Source: Bombella sp. ESL0385
GTDB lineage: Bacteria > Pseudomonadota > Alphaproteobacteria > Acetobacterales > Acetobacteraceae
Length of the DNA stretch: 64,000 nt
NCBI RefSeq assembly: GCF_009725755.1
Contig: NZ_WNIJ01000002.1
Span: forward strand, 62,001-126,000
Direction: 5' to 3'
Part shown: positions 28,678 through 38,513 of the stretch, one piece after another
Position numbering within the stretch: the stretch's first letter is position 1
Layout of the letters: every line of letters starts with the position of its first letter
Program-made: the position numbers and the translations under genes
The notes under the pieces: generated by a model
Database searches by the model: none
What the model was told of the DNA's origin: nothing
Seen by the model: the letters and a program-made list of their open reading frames with translations, nothing else

Positions 28678-29715
28678 ATGACTCAACATTCCTCCTCGGC
28701 ACCCCAGCCTGCCTCTCAAGAAGACCTCTCCCATCATGAAGACACTATGCGCCATTTTGATGCTCTCTCCCCCCGGCTAAAAGCCCTACAGCAAGAAATT
28801 GGCCGAATCGTCCTCGGGCAGGAGGCCGTCATCGACCATGTCCTCACAACCCTTTTAGGGGCAGGTCATGCCTTGTTATTGGGGGCCCCGGGCCTTGGGA
28901 AAACACTGCTCGTCACCACTTGTGCGCGGGTTATGGGCCTTGGTGATAGCCGCATCCAATTTACGCCAGACCTCATGCCCTCCGACATCACCGGGGCTGA
29001 GATTCTTGAGCAAGATGAAAATGGGCAACGGCATTTCCGCTTCCTCCCCGGCCCGCTATTTGGCCAATTAGTCCTTGCTGATGAGATTAACCGCGCCAGC
29101 CCACGCACACAATCTGCCCTCCTCCAAGCTATGGCAGAAGGGCACGTCACCCAAGGGGGCAAGACATGGGCCTTACCAAAGCCTTTCCATGTGCTTGCTA
29201 CACAAAATCCCATTGAGCAAGAAGGCACCTACCCCCTGCCAGAAGCGCAGCTCGACCGGTTTATGATGCGTATCCCCCTCACCTTCCCCACGCGGGAGGC
29301 TGAGCGTCATATGCTCCTCCAAACAACTGGCGCAACACATAAAACTGCCGAGAGTCTTTTCTCTGCCTCAGAGCTCATCACCGCTCAAAAATTGGTCCGT
29401 ACCCTCCCTGTTGGAGAGACCATCCTAGACGCCATCCTCACCCTTGTGCGCAGCCTCCGCCCCCAAGATGAGACCGCCAGTAAGGAGGTCCGCCATACGC
29501 TTGATTACGGCCCCGGCCCCCGTGCCGCACAGGCTTTGATGATTGCAACACGCGCCCGGGCTATGCTGCATGGTCGCTTAGCCCCCTCTATGGAGGACCT
29601 CCACCATGTGGCAGAGCCAAGCCTCGCCCATCGTCTTGGCATAAGCTTTACCGCCCAAACACAGGGCATAACGGCTGAAAGCCTGATTGCCGACCAGCTA
29701 AAACGCCTCCGCTAG
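28678..29715 (+). CDS. MoxR-family AAA+ ATPase
   Basis: MoxR ATPases act as chaperones that insert metals or assemble partner complexes, usually with von Willebrand A-domain proteins. The 345-residue product has Walker A GAPGLGKT (residues 70-77), Walker B LVLADEINRA (about 131-140), sensor ATQNPIEQEGTYPLPEAQLDRF and a C-terminal AAA lid. It opens a run of four same-strand genes with DUF58, DUF4159 and a VWA-like membrane protein. That context is typical for alphaproteobacteria and points to an envelope-related system. Confidence 0.93.
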   Translation: MTQHSSSAPQPASQEDLSHHEDTMRHFDALSPRLKALQQEIGRIVLGQEAVIDHVLTTLLGAGHALLLGAPGLGKTLLVTTCARVMGLGDSRIQFTPDLMPSDITGAEILEQDENGQRHFRFLPGPLFGQLVLADEINRASPRTQSALLQAMAEGHVTQGGKTWALPKPFHVLATQNPIEQEGTYPLPEAQLDRFMMRIPLTFPTREAERHMLLQTTGATHKTAESLFSASELITAQKLVRTLPVGETILDAILTLVRSLRPQDETASKEVRHTLDYGPGPRAAQALMIATRARAMLHGRLAPSMEDLHHVAEPSLAHRLGISFTAQTQGITAESLIADQLKRLR

Positions 29716-29744
29716 GCCATCATTTGGCGGTTTTGGGTACGGAT

Positions 29745-30659
29745 ATGGCCTCATCATTCTTCCAGCGTTTATTTAAGCCCGCTCAGGCGCAAGACGCACC
29801 GGCTCAACCGCCGGCCTTGCCGGAGCTGATAATCGCCGCACAAGCCCTCGCACAAAGCCTGCGTAGTGGCCCACATGGCAACCGCCGCGCAGGAGATGGG
29901 CATGAGTTTTGGCAGTTCCGCCCCCATCAACCCAACGAGCCTGCTTCCCTCATCGACTGGAAGCAATCTGCCCGCTCCCCTTCGCCAGACCTCCTATGGG
30001 TTCGCGAGCAAGAGCAACATGCCCCGCGCCCGCTTTTCCTATGGGTGGATTCTTCAGCCTCCATGCGCTGGCAATCAACCAAAACACTCCCCAGCAAATA
30101 TAACACAGCCCTTACCGATGCCCTCGCCCTCGGCCAAGCGGCCCTCTTAGGGGGGGAGGATGTTGGTATCCTCGGCTTAAAATCCCGCTTTAACGGGCGG
30201 CAAGCTTTACCAAGACTGGCCCATAACCTCATAAATCATGCACCGCATAATCCTGCCGATACCATGCAGACATTCCCCTCCTTTGCGGGCCTGCCCCCCC
30301 ATGCACCACTGCTCTTGGTGAGTGATTTTTTATGGGATAATGCCATGATGGACCAATGCCTCACCGCTTTAGCTACCCATCCCGGCCCAACTACCCTACT
30401 GGCCATCTTAGACCCACAAGAGGAACGAATCCCCTTCCACGGCTCCATCCGCTTTACCAGCTGCGAGGCAGAGCCTAACCTCACCCTCCCCGCCACTGAG
30501 AGCCTTCATGATGCGTATCAGACACGCTTGAAGGCGCATTTCGCGCAGCTTCAACAAGGCTTTGGGGGGGCACGGTCCTTCTTCCGCTTCCATATCACAA
30601 GCCAGCCTGCCCGCCCGGTCTTGGCTGACTGTCATCACTTCCTCCGGGGGCGCGCATGA
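29745..30659 (+). CDS. DUF58 domain-containing protein
   Basis: DUF58 proteins carry a VWA-like fold and are partners of MoxR ATPases. The 304-residue product has the family signature IDWKQSARSPSPDLLVRE-like segment and a MIDAS-like DSSASM in FLWVDSSASMRW, with further GHEFWQFRPHQPNEP upstream. There are no obvious membrane helices, so it is probably cytoplasmic. The ATG at 29745 is chosen over a TTG at 29724 (29 bases after moxR); neither has a convincing ribosome-binding site. It overlaps the DUF4159 gene by 4 bases. Confidence 0.88.
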   Translation: MASSFFQRLFKPAQAQDAPAQPPALPELIIAAQALAQSLRSGPHGNRRAGDGHEFWQFRPHQPNEPASLIDWKQSARSPSPDLLWVREQEQHAPRPLFLWVDSSASMRWQSTKTLPSKYNTALTDALALGQAALLGGEDVGILGLKSRFNGRQALPRLAHNLINHAPHNPADTMQTFPSFAGLPPHAPLLLVSDFLWDNAMMDQCLTALATHPGPTTLLAILDPQEERIPFHGSIRFTSCEAEPNLTLPATESLHDAYQTRLKAHFAQLQQGFGGARSFFRFHITSQPARPVLADCHHFLRGRA

Positions 30660-33430
30660 CCCTTCTCTCCCCCTATCTTCTGCTCTTTTTGCTCATTCTA
30701 CCGGGGGTATGGTGGCTCGTCCGGGCTATCCCTCCCCAACCGCGTGAGCAACGCTTCCCCTCCCTGATTCTGCTGCGTCAATTAACCACAACCCGGCAGA
30801 ATGCCGCTCATACGCCGCTCTGGCTGCTCTTGCTCCGCTTGGCAGCTTTGGCACTACTCATCCTTGCCTTTAGCCGCCCGCTTTATATTCCGCCGCGCTC
30901 CAGCCATGTGCCCCATAACCTCATGCTCATTCTTGATAATGGCTGGGCCGCTACAACACATTGGGCAGAGCGTACAGAGCAAGCCCTCGCTTTAGGGGAA
31001 GCAACATTACGCGCTGGGGGGAGGATTACGCTCTTCCTCAGTGCGCCGGAGGCTGATGGGCATATGCCAAGCCCGCTCCATCCTAGTAGCCCAGCCTCCC
31101 TTAAACAAAGCTTAGCCACCTTAAAGCCACAGCTATGGCCTAGTGACCGGCTCGCTCTGGCTCGGCAGTTACAAAACCCAGCGATGCACGACATCCTGCG
31201 TACAGCAAGCGTTATGCTTCTCTCCGATGGCTTAGCCCAACCGGGCGATGACGCCTTACGCACAGCCTTACAAGATGCGGCGTCCCGTCATGATATACGC
31301 TGGCCCCGTTGTGCGCTAACACGCCTCTCCCTCCAACATGGCACCCCCACCACAATCCTCGCCGAAACTTTACCCAGCTGCCCGCCGCAAATGCTCCATT
31401 TAATGGGCATGAAGCTCACCCCCAACGGGCATTTTGCCCTCCAAGCCAGTACGCTTATCCCCACCAACACGCCTCGGCCCTTCAACACACAACTGCCACA
31501 TAATATAGCCTATGATGCGCTCTCTCTCCCGGCTATTGCAGGCCCGGCGGGGATGGTTCTGCTCCCCGGCACAGCCGCCCAAAGACGGGTCGGCTTATTG
31601 CATCTCAATGGGGATGACCGCCCCTTAACAGGGGGCGGCTTTTACCTAGAACATGCCCTCCACGACATTACCCCGTACCAAGAAGGGACAGTCGATAGCC
31701 TCCTCCCCCAACATCCCACCATCATCATCGCTACGGATGGAAGCCTTCCAGAAGCTTCCCTCAACGATATGCTCCATTGGGTGCGGGAGGGCGGTATCCT
31801 CATCCGCTTTGCAGGGCCGGACCTCGCTCATCAAAACCAACAAGGGATGCAGGGCGATGCCGCGGCCCTCCTACCTGTGCCGCTCCTCTCTGGGATGCGT
31901 CAACTCGGCGGCCCCATGTCGTGGGGGAACCCTCAACCACTGGCACCTTTTCCCCCCAATACGCCATTTGCAGGGCTTACCATCCCGCATGATGCCACAA
32001 TATCCCGCCAATTACTGGCCCAACCGACAGATGACCTCTCCCGCCATGTATGGGCCACGCTGACAGACGGCACCCCCCTCGTCACTGCCCGGCAAGAGGG
32101 CAACGGGCTGCTCATCCTCTTCCACATCACCGCGACAGCGGATTGGTCCAGCCTTCCCCTCTCTGGCCTATTCCCGCAGATGATGGAACGCCTCATCACG
32201 CGTACGCCTTTCATACAACATCATGATACAACAGCGCATAGTTCGGCCGATACTCTGGCCCCATGGCGGCTTTTAGATGCAGAGAAAACCCTCATAACAC
32301 CGCCCACAACCGTCCGCCCTCTCCTCACTACGGCAGAACAAACCGCCGATGCCCTTCATCCTGTTGGCTTCTATGGTGGGGCGGCGCAACGGCACCCCCT
32401 AAATCTAGCAGACCATCAGCCCCCTCTAGCGGAAGAACCCGCCCTTGGCTCCCTCCAACAAGCAGGTCGTGCCGTGGTTGAACGCCCCTTCTGGCCGGGT
32501 TTGATGCTCCTTGCCATAGGCTTCCTCCTCCTCGATATGTTTTTATCCCTCGCCCGCGCCGGTATCCTCCGCCTTCCTCGCCGGGGAGGCACGATGCTTA
32601 CCATAGGGCTTAGCCTGCTCATCGCTGGCCTCTCCCCCATAAGCTATGCCGCCTCCCCAACAGAGCAAAACGTCCCCCCGGCCGCCCTTGCCATTCGCCT
32701 TGCGCATATCCAAACAGGCGATGCCGCAACAGATGACGCCGTCCAGCAAGGGTTAGAAGGCTTAACGCGCTTTCTCAACCAACGCAGCACCACCCATTTG
32801 GATAGTCCTATCGGGGTGGTGCCGGGGCGTGATGACCTCGCCTTTTACCCATTGCTTTACTGGCCCATCCTCCCCAGCACGCAACTTGATGAGGCGGGCC
32901 GTCAGGCCCTCAGCAACTATATTCAACATGATGGTATGATTCTAATTGATGAAATGGGTGCAGGAAGCCCCCTTGATGAGAGCGATGGCCACGCCACCCG
33001 TTCGGCCCTCAAAGCCGCAACATCTGGTTTGCCTATCCCCCCCCTCATGCCTTTGGGGGAGCAACATACACTCTCCCACACATTCTATCTTTTGCATGAC
33101 TTCCCCGGACGGATTGCAGGCCAAACTGTTTATGTCGCCCGCCAAGAGGAAAATGATGAGAGTGAGAGCGTCAGCCCCGTTATTATCGGTAATGGCGATT
33201 GGGCTCATGCTTGGGCGGTGGATAGCCATGGCGAACATCCTTTTGCCGTCATCCCCGATGGTGAAACACAACGCACCTTGGCCTATCGCTTTGGCTTCAA
33301 CACCATCATCTACGCGCTAACAGGCAATTATAAAAACGACCAACGCCACTATCCCGAAATGCTCAAACGCCTCAAAAATAGTGCTGATGACACAATGGAA
33401 GGCCCAACAGATGAAGGCGAGGCCCCATGA
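30656..33430 (+). CDS. BatA-like membrane protein with C-terminal DUF4159 domain
   Basis: A 924-residue membrane protein. Two hydrophobic helices at the N-terminus (about 1-25 and 55-80) form the BatA-type anchor. A large, presumably periplasmic region follows, then two helices near 615-665, and then a DUF4159 domain (about 680-890) with FYPLLYWPILPSTQ and a DEMGAG segment. DUF4159 has a glutamine-amidotransferase-like fold in known families. Function is unknown. ATGA overlaps on both sides (30656-30659 and 33427-33430) link it translationally to DUF58 and the next gene. Confidence 0.85.
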   Translation: MTLLSPYLLLFLLILPGVWWLVRAIPPQPREQRFPSLILLRQLTTTRQNAAHTPLWLLLLRLAALALLILAFSRPLYIPPRSSHVPHNLMLILDNGWAATTHWAERTEQALALGEATLRAGGRITLFLSAPEADGHMPSPLHPSSPASLKQSLATLKPQLWPSDRLALARQLQNPAMHDILRTASVMLLSDGLAQPGDDALRTALQDAASRHDIRWPRCALTRLSLQHGTPTTILAETLPSCPPQMLHLMGMKLTPNGHFALQASTLIPTNTPRPFNTQLPHNIAYDALSLPAIAGPAGMVLLPGTAAQRRVGLLHLNGDDRPLTGGGFYLEHALHDITPYQEGTVDSLLPQHPTIIIATDGSLPEASLNDMLHWVREGGILIRFAGPDLAHQNQQGMQGDAAALLPVPLLSGMRQLGGPMSWGNPQPLAPFPPNTPFAGLTIPHDATISRQLLAQPTDDLSRHVWATLTDGTPLVTARQEGNGLLILFHITATADWSSLPLSGLFPQMMERLITRTPFIQHHDTTAHSSADTLAPWRLLDAEKTLITPPTTVRPLLTTAEQTADALHPVGFYGGAAQRHPLNLADHQPPLAEEPALGSLQQAGRAVVERPFWPGLMLLAIGFLLLDMFLSLARAGILRLPRRGGTMLTIGLSLLIAGLSPISYAASPTEQNVPPAALAIRLAHIQTGDAATDDAVQQGLEGLTRFLNQRSTTHLDSPIGVVPGRDDLAFYPLLYWPILPSTQLDEAGRQALSNYIQHDGMILIDEMGAGSPLDESDGHATRSALKAATSGLPIPPLMPLGEQHTLSHTFYLLHDFPGRIAGQTVYVARQEENDESESVSPVIIGNGDWAHAWAVDSHGEHPFAVIPDGETQRTLAYRFGFNTIIYALTGNYKNDQRHYPEMLKRLKNSADDTMEGPTDEGEAP

Positions 33431-35532
33431 TGTTCCCTCTACCATCTCTCATCTGGATGCCTGTCCTTCCCCTTTGGCTCCTTCTTACCGTAGCAGGACT
33501 CAGCATCATCATGGGGCTTTATGGCCTCATCCGCCATGCTCGTGGTCTATTATGGCGCGCTGGGGCTATCATCATCGGCCTTTTATGGTTGGCTAACCCA
33601 CAGCAAACGCACCCACATAAACAAATCCAACCCCAAGATGCCCTCCTTGTGGTGGACCTCTCCCCCTCTATGGAGGTTGGGACGCGCCGTGCCCTCATTG
33701 AGCGCGCCCGCAGCCAGCTGCTCGCACAAGGGCAGGCCCTCCATGGGTTAACACTCCATCAAATTGATGTTGCAGGCGGCAATGGGCAAGGCACACGCTT
33801 ATTTGAAGCCATAGACCGTGCCACCCTGACCCTCAACAACCCTGCTGGTATCCTCCTCCTTACCGATGGGATGGATCATGATATCCCCGCTCAACTGCCT
33901 TCATCGCTCAAAACCATTACAGGCCAAACCATCCCGCTCCATCTCCTCCTTGCTGCAAAGGGGGAGGAAACAGACCGCCGCCTACGTATCTTGAGCGCAC
34001 CGCCTTATGTCATCATTGGTCAGACAGCGCATATCAGTGTGCAGGTCGATGACCTTGGAACAATGGCTGGGCAAGCGGTTGATATTTTGGAGCATGGTGA
34101 TGACGGGCGAACCACCGTCCTCGCGCATACACAAAGCGGCCAAGCGGTGGATATTGCTATCCCCATCACCCATGCGGGCCTGACTTTAAAAGAACTCACA
34201 GCCTCCCCATTGGCGGGGGAAGCCTCCCTACGCAATAACAGCACCGTGCTACGCTTGCAGGGCGTGCGGGACCGGCTGCGTGTTCTGCTTGTATCAGGCG
34301 TGCCTAACCAAGGCGCACGGGTATGGCGGAGCTTGCTAAAAGCCGACCCTTCGGTGGATTTGGTCCATTTTACCATTCTCCGCTCCCCCGATACAGCCGA
34401 TGATACCCCCCTCTCTGACCTTGCCTTAATCCCCTTTCCCACCCATGAGCTGTTTTCCCAAAAGATCAACAGTTTTGACCTCATCATCTTAGATGGCTTT
34501 AGCAATCAAAATATCCTACCCGAGAGCTATCTTGAGAATATCGCCCATTATGTTCGCCAAGGGGGAGGGTTACTCGTTGTCGGTGGGCCTGAAATGACGC
34601 AGGCCGGCACATTGCAAGATACCCCAGTAGGGGCTGTCCTGCCTGCCCATATCCCTTCAGAAAATGGCCTTATCCTCCAACCTTTCTCCCCTAAACGGAC
34701 TGCTCTTGGCCTGTCTCACCCCGTCACAAGGGCCTTACCCACACACGGCCCCTGGGGGGACGCATGGGGCCCGTGGTACCGCGCTTTACGCACTGACCAA
34801 ACACAAGGCCGCACGCTCTTAGCCACACCAAGCGGTGCGCCTTTGCTCGTCTTGGACCAGAGCGATAAAGGCCGCGTGGCGATGCTGCTTTCGGACCAAA
34901 TATGGCTCTGGTCCCGTGGGGAAAAAGGCGGCGGCCCGCAAGCAGAACTCCTCCGCCGCCTCTCCCATTGGCTGATGAAAGAGCCAGAATTGGAAGAAAA
35001 CCAGCTTGAAGCCCATATAAGCCAAGGTCGGATCTTCATCCAACGTACCAGTCTAGATGTACTCCATAATGCCCAAGCCGAGATTATTAGCCCCGATGGC
35101 AGTCATAGCCTTATCACACTCACCCCAACAGCAGAGCAGAGCGGCTTATGGACTAGCTCCATCGCTATCCCTCCTACGGCCGAACAAACAGGACAAATCT
35201 GGACCATCCATCAAGGGGCGCTCAACACCACCGTGGCCCTAACAAAGCCCAACCCGCTGGAGGACCAAGACCTCCGCAGTACCGCGACCTTACTTACCCC
35301 TCTTGTTCGTCAATCTGGTGGGGGGATTATCTGGCTAGGGCGTGAGGGGGTACCAACACTCCGTCAAGTCGCTGAGACAGGGCCATTTCATGGTTCAGGC
35401 TGGGTAGGGCTGCCGCTACATCAAATCCAGCTCTCTACCGAGACAACAACAACCCCCTACCTACCCTCTTGGCTCCTCCTTGTAGCCATTCTTACCTTGG
35501 TAGGAATAAGCTGGTGGCGTGAAGGACGGTAG
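33427..35532 (+). CDS. membrane protein with VWA-like and GATase-like regions
   Basis: A 701-residue protein with two N-terminal hydrophobic helices (about 8-28 and 37-57). A VWA-like segment contains DLSPSMEVG near residue 77 and LLLTDGMD downstream. A large extracytoplasmic region has the pattern LIILDGFSNQNI and GGGLLVVGGPEM of glutamine-amidotransferase-like domains, and one C-terminal helix (about 675-695) ends WWREGR. It is fused in an operon with moxR, DUF58 and DUF4159 by 4-base overlaps. Such proteins are conserved in alphaproteobacteria without a proven function. Confidence 0.8.
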   Translation: MMFPLPSLIWMPVLPLWLLLTVAGLSIIMGLYGLIRHARGLLWRAGAIIIGLLWLANPQQTHPHKQIQPQDALLVVDLSPSMEVGTRRALIERARSQLLAQGQALHGLTLHQIDVAGGNGQGTRLFEAIDRATLTLNNPAGILLLTDGMDHDIPAQLPSSLKTITGQTIPLHLLLAAKGEETDRRLRILSAPPYVIIGQTAHISVQVDDLGTMAGQAVDILEHGDDGRTTVLAHTQSGQAVDIAIPITHAGLTLKELTASPLAGEASLRNNSTVLRLQGVRDRLRVLLVSGVPNQGARVWRSLLKADPSVDLVHFTILRSPDTADDTPLSDLALIPFPTHELFSQKINSFDLIILDGFSNQNILPESYLENIAHYVRQGGGLLVVGGPEMTQAGTLQDTPVGAVLPAHIPSENGLILQPFSPKRTALGLSHPVTRALPTHGPWGDAWGPWYRALRTDQTQGRTLLATPSGAPLLVLDQSDKGRVAMLLSDQIWLWSRGEKGGGPQAELLRRLSHWLMKEPELEENQLEAHISQGRIFIQRTSLDVLHNAQAEIISPDGSHSLITLTPTAEQSGLWTSSIAIPPTAEQTGQIWTIHQGALNTTVALTKPNPLEDQDLRSTATLLTPLVRQSGGGIIWLGREGVPTLRQVAETGPFHGSGWVGLPLHQIQLSTETTTTPYLPSWLLLVAILTLVGISWWREGR

Positions 35533-35572
35533 AAAAAACGCACCCTCTATGATATGCCCATCATCTATGAAA

Positions 35573-35602
35573 TTGACAAGGCGCGGTAGGGCTTGGCATG
35601 AT
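35573..35602 (+). promoter_or_regulatory. candidate promoter of the ankyrin gene
   Basis: TTGACA is a perfect -35 and CATGAT a -10 (4 of 6) with an 18-base spacer. The first gene is 50 bases downstream of the -10. Confidence 0.5.
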
Positions 35603-35651
35603 AAGCCCAGCGTCCCTGTAGCTGGTATAAGAGAAGGCTTTATTCCCTAAC

Positions 35652-36377
35652 ATGCGCCCATTGAGTTCTTGGCTACCCCATATCATTTGTGCCCTCGGTT
35701 TTTCTGCTGCCTCACTGGCTATGGTGCCCTACACAGCTCATGCCCAATCGGCTGATGAAGCAGAGGCCGAGCAAGATGCCATGAATGCCCAAAAACAGGC
35801 TGAAGCGCGTAAAGCAGCACGCCACGCCGCCCCACCTTCTGCTCTCCCCGGTGCAGAGGCCGAAGATGGGGATGACAGCCACGCCCGTATGGATGTAAAC
35901 CCCACCGCGGCCCTTTTTGATGCTGTTAATCGCGGCTCTTTAATTGGGGCGAAAGAAGCTCTTAGCCGTGGAGCTGATATTAACGCGCGTAATGTCCTCG
36001 ACCAAACCCCGCTCGATCTCGCAATCGACCTTGGCCGCAATGATATTATGTTCCAACTTCTCTCTTTGCGGACTTACAACCCCGATGGGAAGCTCATCAC
36101 CAGCTCTAGCCATGAGAGCAATGGTGAGCATATCACCATTAATGGCCAAGCAGGCATTACAGCCAAAGCTCCGCCCCGTATTATAGAGGATCGTGGTCAA
36201 CCTATCCCCGCGATTGGCTTCCTCGGTTTTAATGGCCCCTCTGCCCCAGAGCCTGCACACCCTGCCCTGCGGCCTCTACCCGTGCGGCATGTCGTGCGCC
36301 CTGCTACAGCCCGGCGCGTACGGCACGTAGTCCATCCCCATAAATCTGCTGCTGCGTCCTCATCTTCTTCCCCCTAA
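35652..36377 (+). CDS. exported ankyrin-repeat protein
   Basis: A 241-residue protein with a signal peptide (hydrophobic IICALGFSAASLAMVPYTAHA, cleaved near 31). An Ala/Glu-rich charged linker follows, then about two to three ankyrin repeats around residues 85-140 (ALFDAVNRGSLIGAKEALSRGADINARN, split here only by wording). The C-terminal tail is rich in Pro, Arg, His and Val with two RHVV-type units. It is probably periplasmic. It follows the MoxR/DUF4159 cluster with its own promoter, so a shared role is possible but unshown. Confidence 0.75.
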   Translation: MRPLSSWLPHIICALGFSAASLAMVPYTAHAQSADEAEAEQDAMNAQKQAEARKAARHAAPPSALPGAEAEDGDDSHARMDVNPTAALFDAVNRGSLIGAKEALSRGADINARNVLDQTPLDLAIDLGRNDIMFQLLSLRTYNPDGKLITSSSHESNGEHITINGQAGITAKAPPRIIEDRGQPIPAIGFLGFNGPSAPEPAHPALRPLPVRHVVRPATARRVRHVVHPHKSAAASSSSSP

Positions 36378-36400
36378 AAAAACTCTTTTAAGGGGGAAGA
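36366..36400. terminator. hairpin between ankyrin gene and convergent small gene
   Basis: TCTTCCCCCT pairs with AGGGGGAAGA (10 bp) around a 15-base A/T-rich loop, overlapping the ankyrin stop. No T-run follows on either strand, so function is uncertain. Confidence 0.35.
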
Positions 36401-36415
36401 GAGGTGCGCCAAACG

Positions 36416-36628
36416 CTAACCTCCAGATGCCTCCAACAAGGGTATTGCACTATAATAAATAAGCGCGATACCCACCCAACAAATCAGAAAAATCACCACG
36501 TCCCAGCAAAAAGCAGAAAAGCCAGAACGCTGCTTTTGTGGCCGCATAATTATAAAATGAAATAACACAGCAAACACCAAAGCTATGGCTGCGATCATAA
36601 GGGCCATAGGGTCATGTATTATACGCAT
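36416..36628 (-). CDS. small two-helix membrane protein
   Basis: A 70-residue protein with two hydrophobic helices (about 8-28 and 43-63) separated by a basic loop, RPQKQRSG. No family is recognised. GGGGGAG lies 7-8 bases before the ATG, so translation is well supported. It starts 27 bases after the ccrM stop and may share its transcript. It could be lineage-specific. Confidence 0.65.
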   Translation of the reverse strand: MRIIHDPMALMIAAIALVFAVLFHFIIMRPQKQRSGFSAFCWDVVIFLICWVGIALIYYSAIPLLEASGG

Positions 36629-36655
36629 CTCAGCTCTCCCCCATAATATACAGAA

Positions 36656-37741
36656 TTACGCAGTGCGGCGTAATTCATGCGTTTCCTGCCGTAAAACATC
36701 AATCGGCACTAGCTGACCATCACGCTCAAAATACCAAAAGGTCCAACCATTACAGGACGCTGCATTCGTTAGAAGCGCCCCTAATTTATGAATGGAGCCA
36801 CGATGCTGCCCCGACACCAACGTCCCATCGGGGGAGACGCGTGCTTTAAGCCGTTTTTGGCGGTCATACACCACCGTACCCGGTGGGAGACTTCCATTCT
36901 CCACAAAAGACCCAAAGGGAATACGCGGCAATTCCCGCTTAGCGGGGGTAATCTCCAATTGCTCGGCTGGCAACGCTTCAATCTCCGCCAAGCGTGCTTC
37001 TGCGGCTTTAATATAGTCGGGATGACGCTCAATCGCGACATAACGCCGCCCTAACTTCTTAGCCACAGCTGGGGTTGTCCCCGTCCCACAAAAAGGGTCC
37101 AGCACAACATCTTTAGCCATTGTTGCTGCAAGGAGTGTCCGATGCAGCAAGCTCTCCGGCTTTTGCGTGGGGTGAAGCTTTAACCCATGCTCATTTTTAA
37201 GCCGCTCATTACCAGTACATAAGGGAAGATACCAATCCGAGCGCATTTGAAGGTCCTCATTCAGAGCCTTCATGGCTTGATAATTAAAGCGATATTTGCT
37301 CTCCGGCCCGCGTGCTGCCCAAATTAAGGTCTCATGCGCATTAGTAAAACGCCGCCCCCGAAAATTAGGCATGGGGTTCGACTTACGCCAGATAATGTCA
37401 TTGAGGATCCAGAACCCCAAATCCTGCATAATCGCCCCAAGGCGAAAAATATTGTGATAAGAGCCAATCACCCAAATGGTGCCATCCTTATGGAGCAGAC
37501 GGCGCGCCTCGCTTAACCATGCGCGGGTAAAGTCATCATAGGCTTCATACCCTGTAAACTTATCCCAATCATCATCAACGCCATCCACCACACTTTCATC
37601 TGGGCGGCGCAACTCCCCACGTAATTGGAGGTTATAGGGTGGGTCTGCAAAGACACAATTCACACTCGCATCAGGGAGGGTTTTCATCACCTCCACACAT
37701 TCCCCACGTAAAATCCGGTTAAGGGGCATATCCGCTTTCAT
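36656..37741 (-). CDS. ccrM: adenine-specific DNA methyltransferase CcrM (GANTC)
   Basis: CcrM methylates adenine in GANTC and is a cell-cycle regulator in alphaproteobacteria. The 361-residue beta-class enzyme has DPPY at 33-36, then the LHPTQKPE segment and the SAM-binding DPFCGTGTT, in that order. A C-terminal RAMA-type domain ends with [25 protein letters not shown] overlap with rnhB (37738-37741) couples translation. No restriction partner is present, consistent with an orphan methyltransferase. Confidence 0.95.
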   Translation of the reverse strand: MKADMPLNRILRGECVEVMKTLPDASVNCVFADPPYNLQLRGELRRPDESVVDGVDDDWDKFTGYEAYDDFTRAWLSEARRLLHKDGTIWVIGSYHNIFRLGAIMQDLGFWILNDIIWRKSNPMPNFRGRRFTNAHETLIWAARGPESKYRFNYQAMKALNEDLQMRSDWYLPLCTGNERLKNEHGLKLHPTQKPESLLHRTLLAATMAKDVVLDPFCGTGTTPAVAKKLGRRYVAIERHPDYIKAAEARLAEIEALPAEQLEITPAKRELPRIPFGSFVENGSLPPGTVVYDRQKRLKARVSPDGTLVSGQHRGSIHKLGALLTNAASCNGWTFWYFERDGQLVPIDVLRQETHELRRTA

Positions 37742-38373
37742 GCTGCGTGAACCTTTGCTGCAATCATATGTTTTATGGGGGCAAAACTACGCCTATGGTG
37801 GAGGGTCACCCCATCCTCGTGCAATCCTGCAAGGTGGAGAGCCGTGCCATACCCGGCATTACGCTCCCATCCATAGGCTGTATGACGTGTGGCTAAACGG
37901 GCCATAAGCCGGTCTCGCACCACTTTGGCCACAATAGACGCCGCAGCAATGGAGAGGCTCTTACTATCACCTTTAACAACCGTCTCTACCCGACAAGGTA
38001 AGGCAGGCGCGCGGTTGCCGTCTATCAAGGCCATAGCAGGCCATTGGCCCAGCTTTACGGCAAGGCGGCTCATCGCGCGCTGCATCGCTAAATGACACGC
38101 CTGACCAATATTGAGCCGGTCAATCTCCTGCACCGAGGCCGCGCTAACAGCCGCACAAACGCTTGGCTCCGCCACCAAAGCGGCATAAGCCTTCTCCCGC
38201 CGTGCTATTGTCAGTTTTTTGGAATCATCCAACAGACCCGCCAATGGTGCAGAAGGCCGCGTGAGAAACACAACCGCAGCAGCGACCACAGGCCCTGCCA
38301 GCGGACCACGCCCGACTTCATCCACGCCTGCGACAAGCCCTTCATATTGGTCTTCTAGGCTGTAATCTGGCAT
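37738..38373 (-). CDS. rnhB: ribonuclease HII
   Basis: RNase HII cleaves RNA in RNA/DNA hybrids and removes single ribonucleotides from DNA. From ATG 38373 it is 211 residues, with AAGGG 6 bases upstream; an extension to 38409 is less likely. The acidic active-site signature [15 protein letters not shown] is near the start and DDSKKLT and [16 protein letters not shown] follow. It shares an operon with ccrM. Confidence 0.94.
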   Translation of the reverse strand: MPDYSLEDQYEGLVAGVDEVGRGPLAGPVVAAAVVFLTRPSAPLAGLLDDSKKLTIARREKAYAALVAEPSVCAAVSAASVQEIDRLNIGQACHLAMQRAMSRLAVKLGQWPAMALIDGNRAPALPCRVETVVKGDSKSLSIAAASIVAKVVRDRLMARLATRHTAYGWERNAGYGTALHLAGLHEDGVTLHHRRSFAPIKHMIAAKVHAA

Positions 38374-38426
38374 GAAGGCCCTTTCCACTCGCTTCATTCG
38401 ACACGTCATTCATCCGTGCCGATTTT

Positions 38427-38475
38427 GAATCACTCCGAGTCGGAAAGAAAGCCCCTTTTTTAAAAATAATGAGTC
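38427..38475. promoter_or_regulatory. three GANTC sites upstream of rnhB-ccrM
   Basis: GAATC at 38427, GAGTC at 38437 and GAGTC at 38471 fall within 49 bases, in the gap that should hold the rnhB-ccrM promoter. GANTC is the CcrM target, so methylation could feed back on this operon. Confidence 0.5.
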
Positions 38476-38513
38476 AAGAGAGAAAATAATGCATTTTTAT
38501 GAGGCAATACCGC

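Noticed and set aside
29724-29744. TTG start for the DUF58 gene
   Set aside because: The added seven residues are not conserved-looking and have no better ribosome-binding site than ATG 29745.
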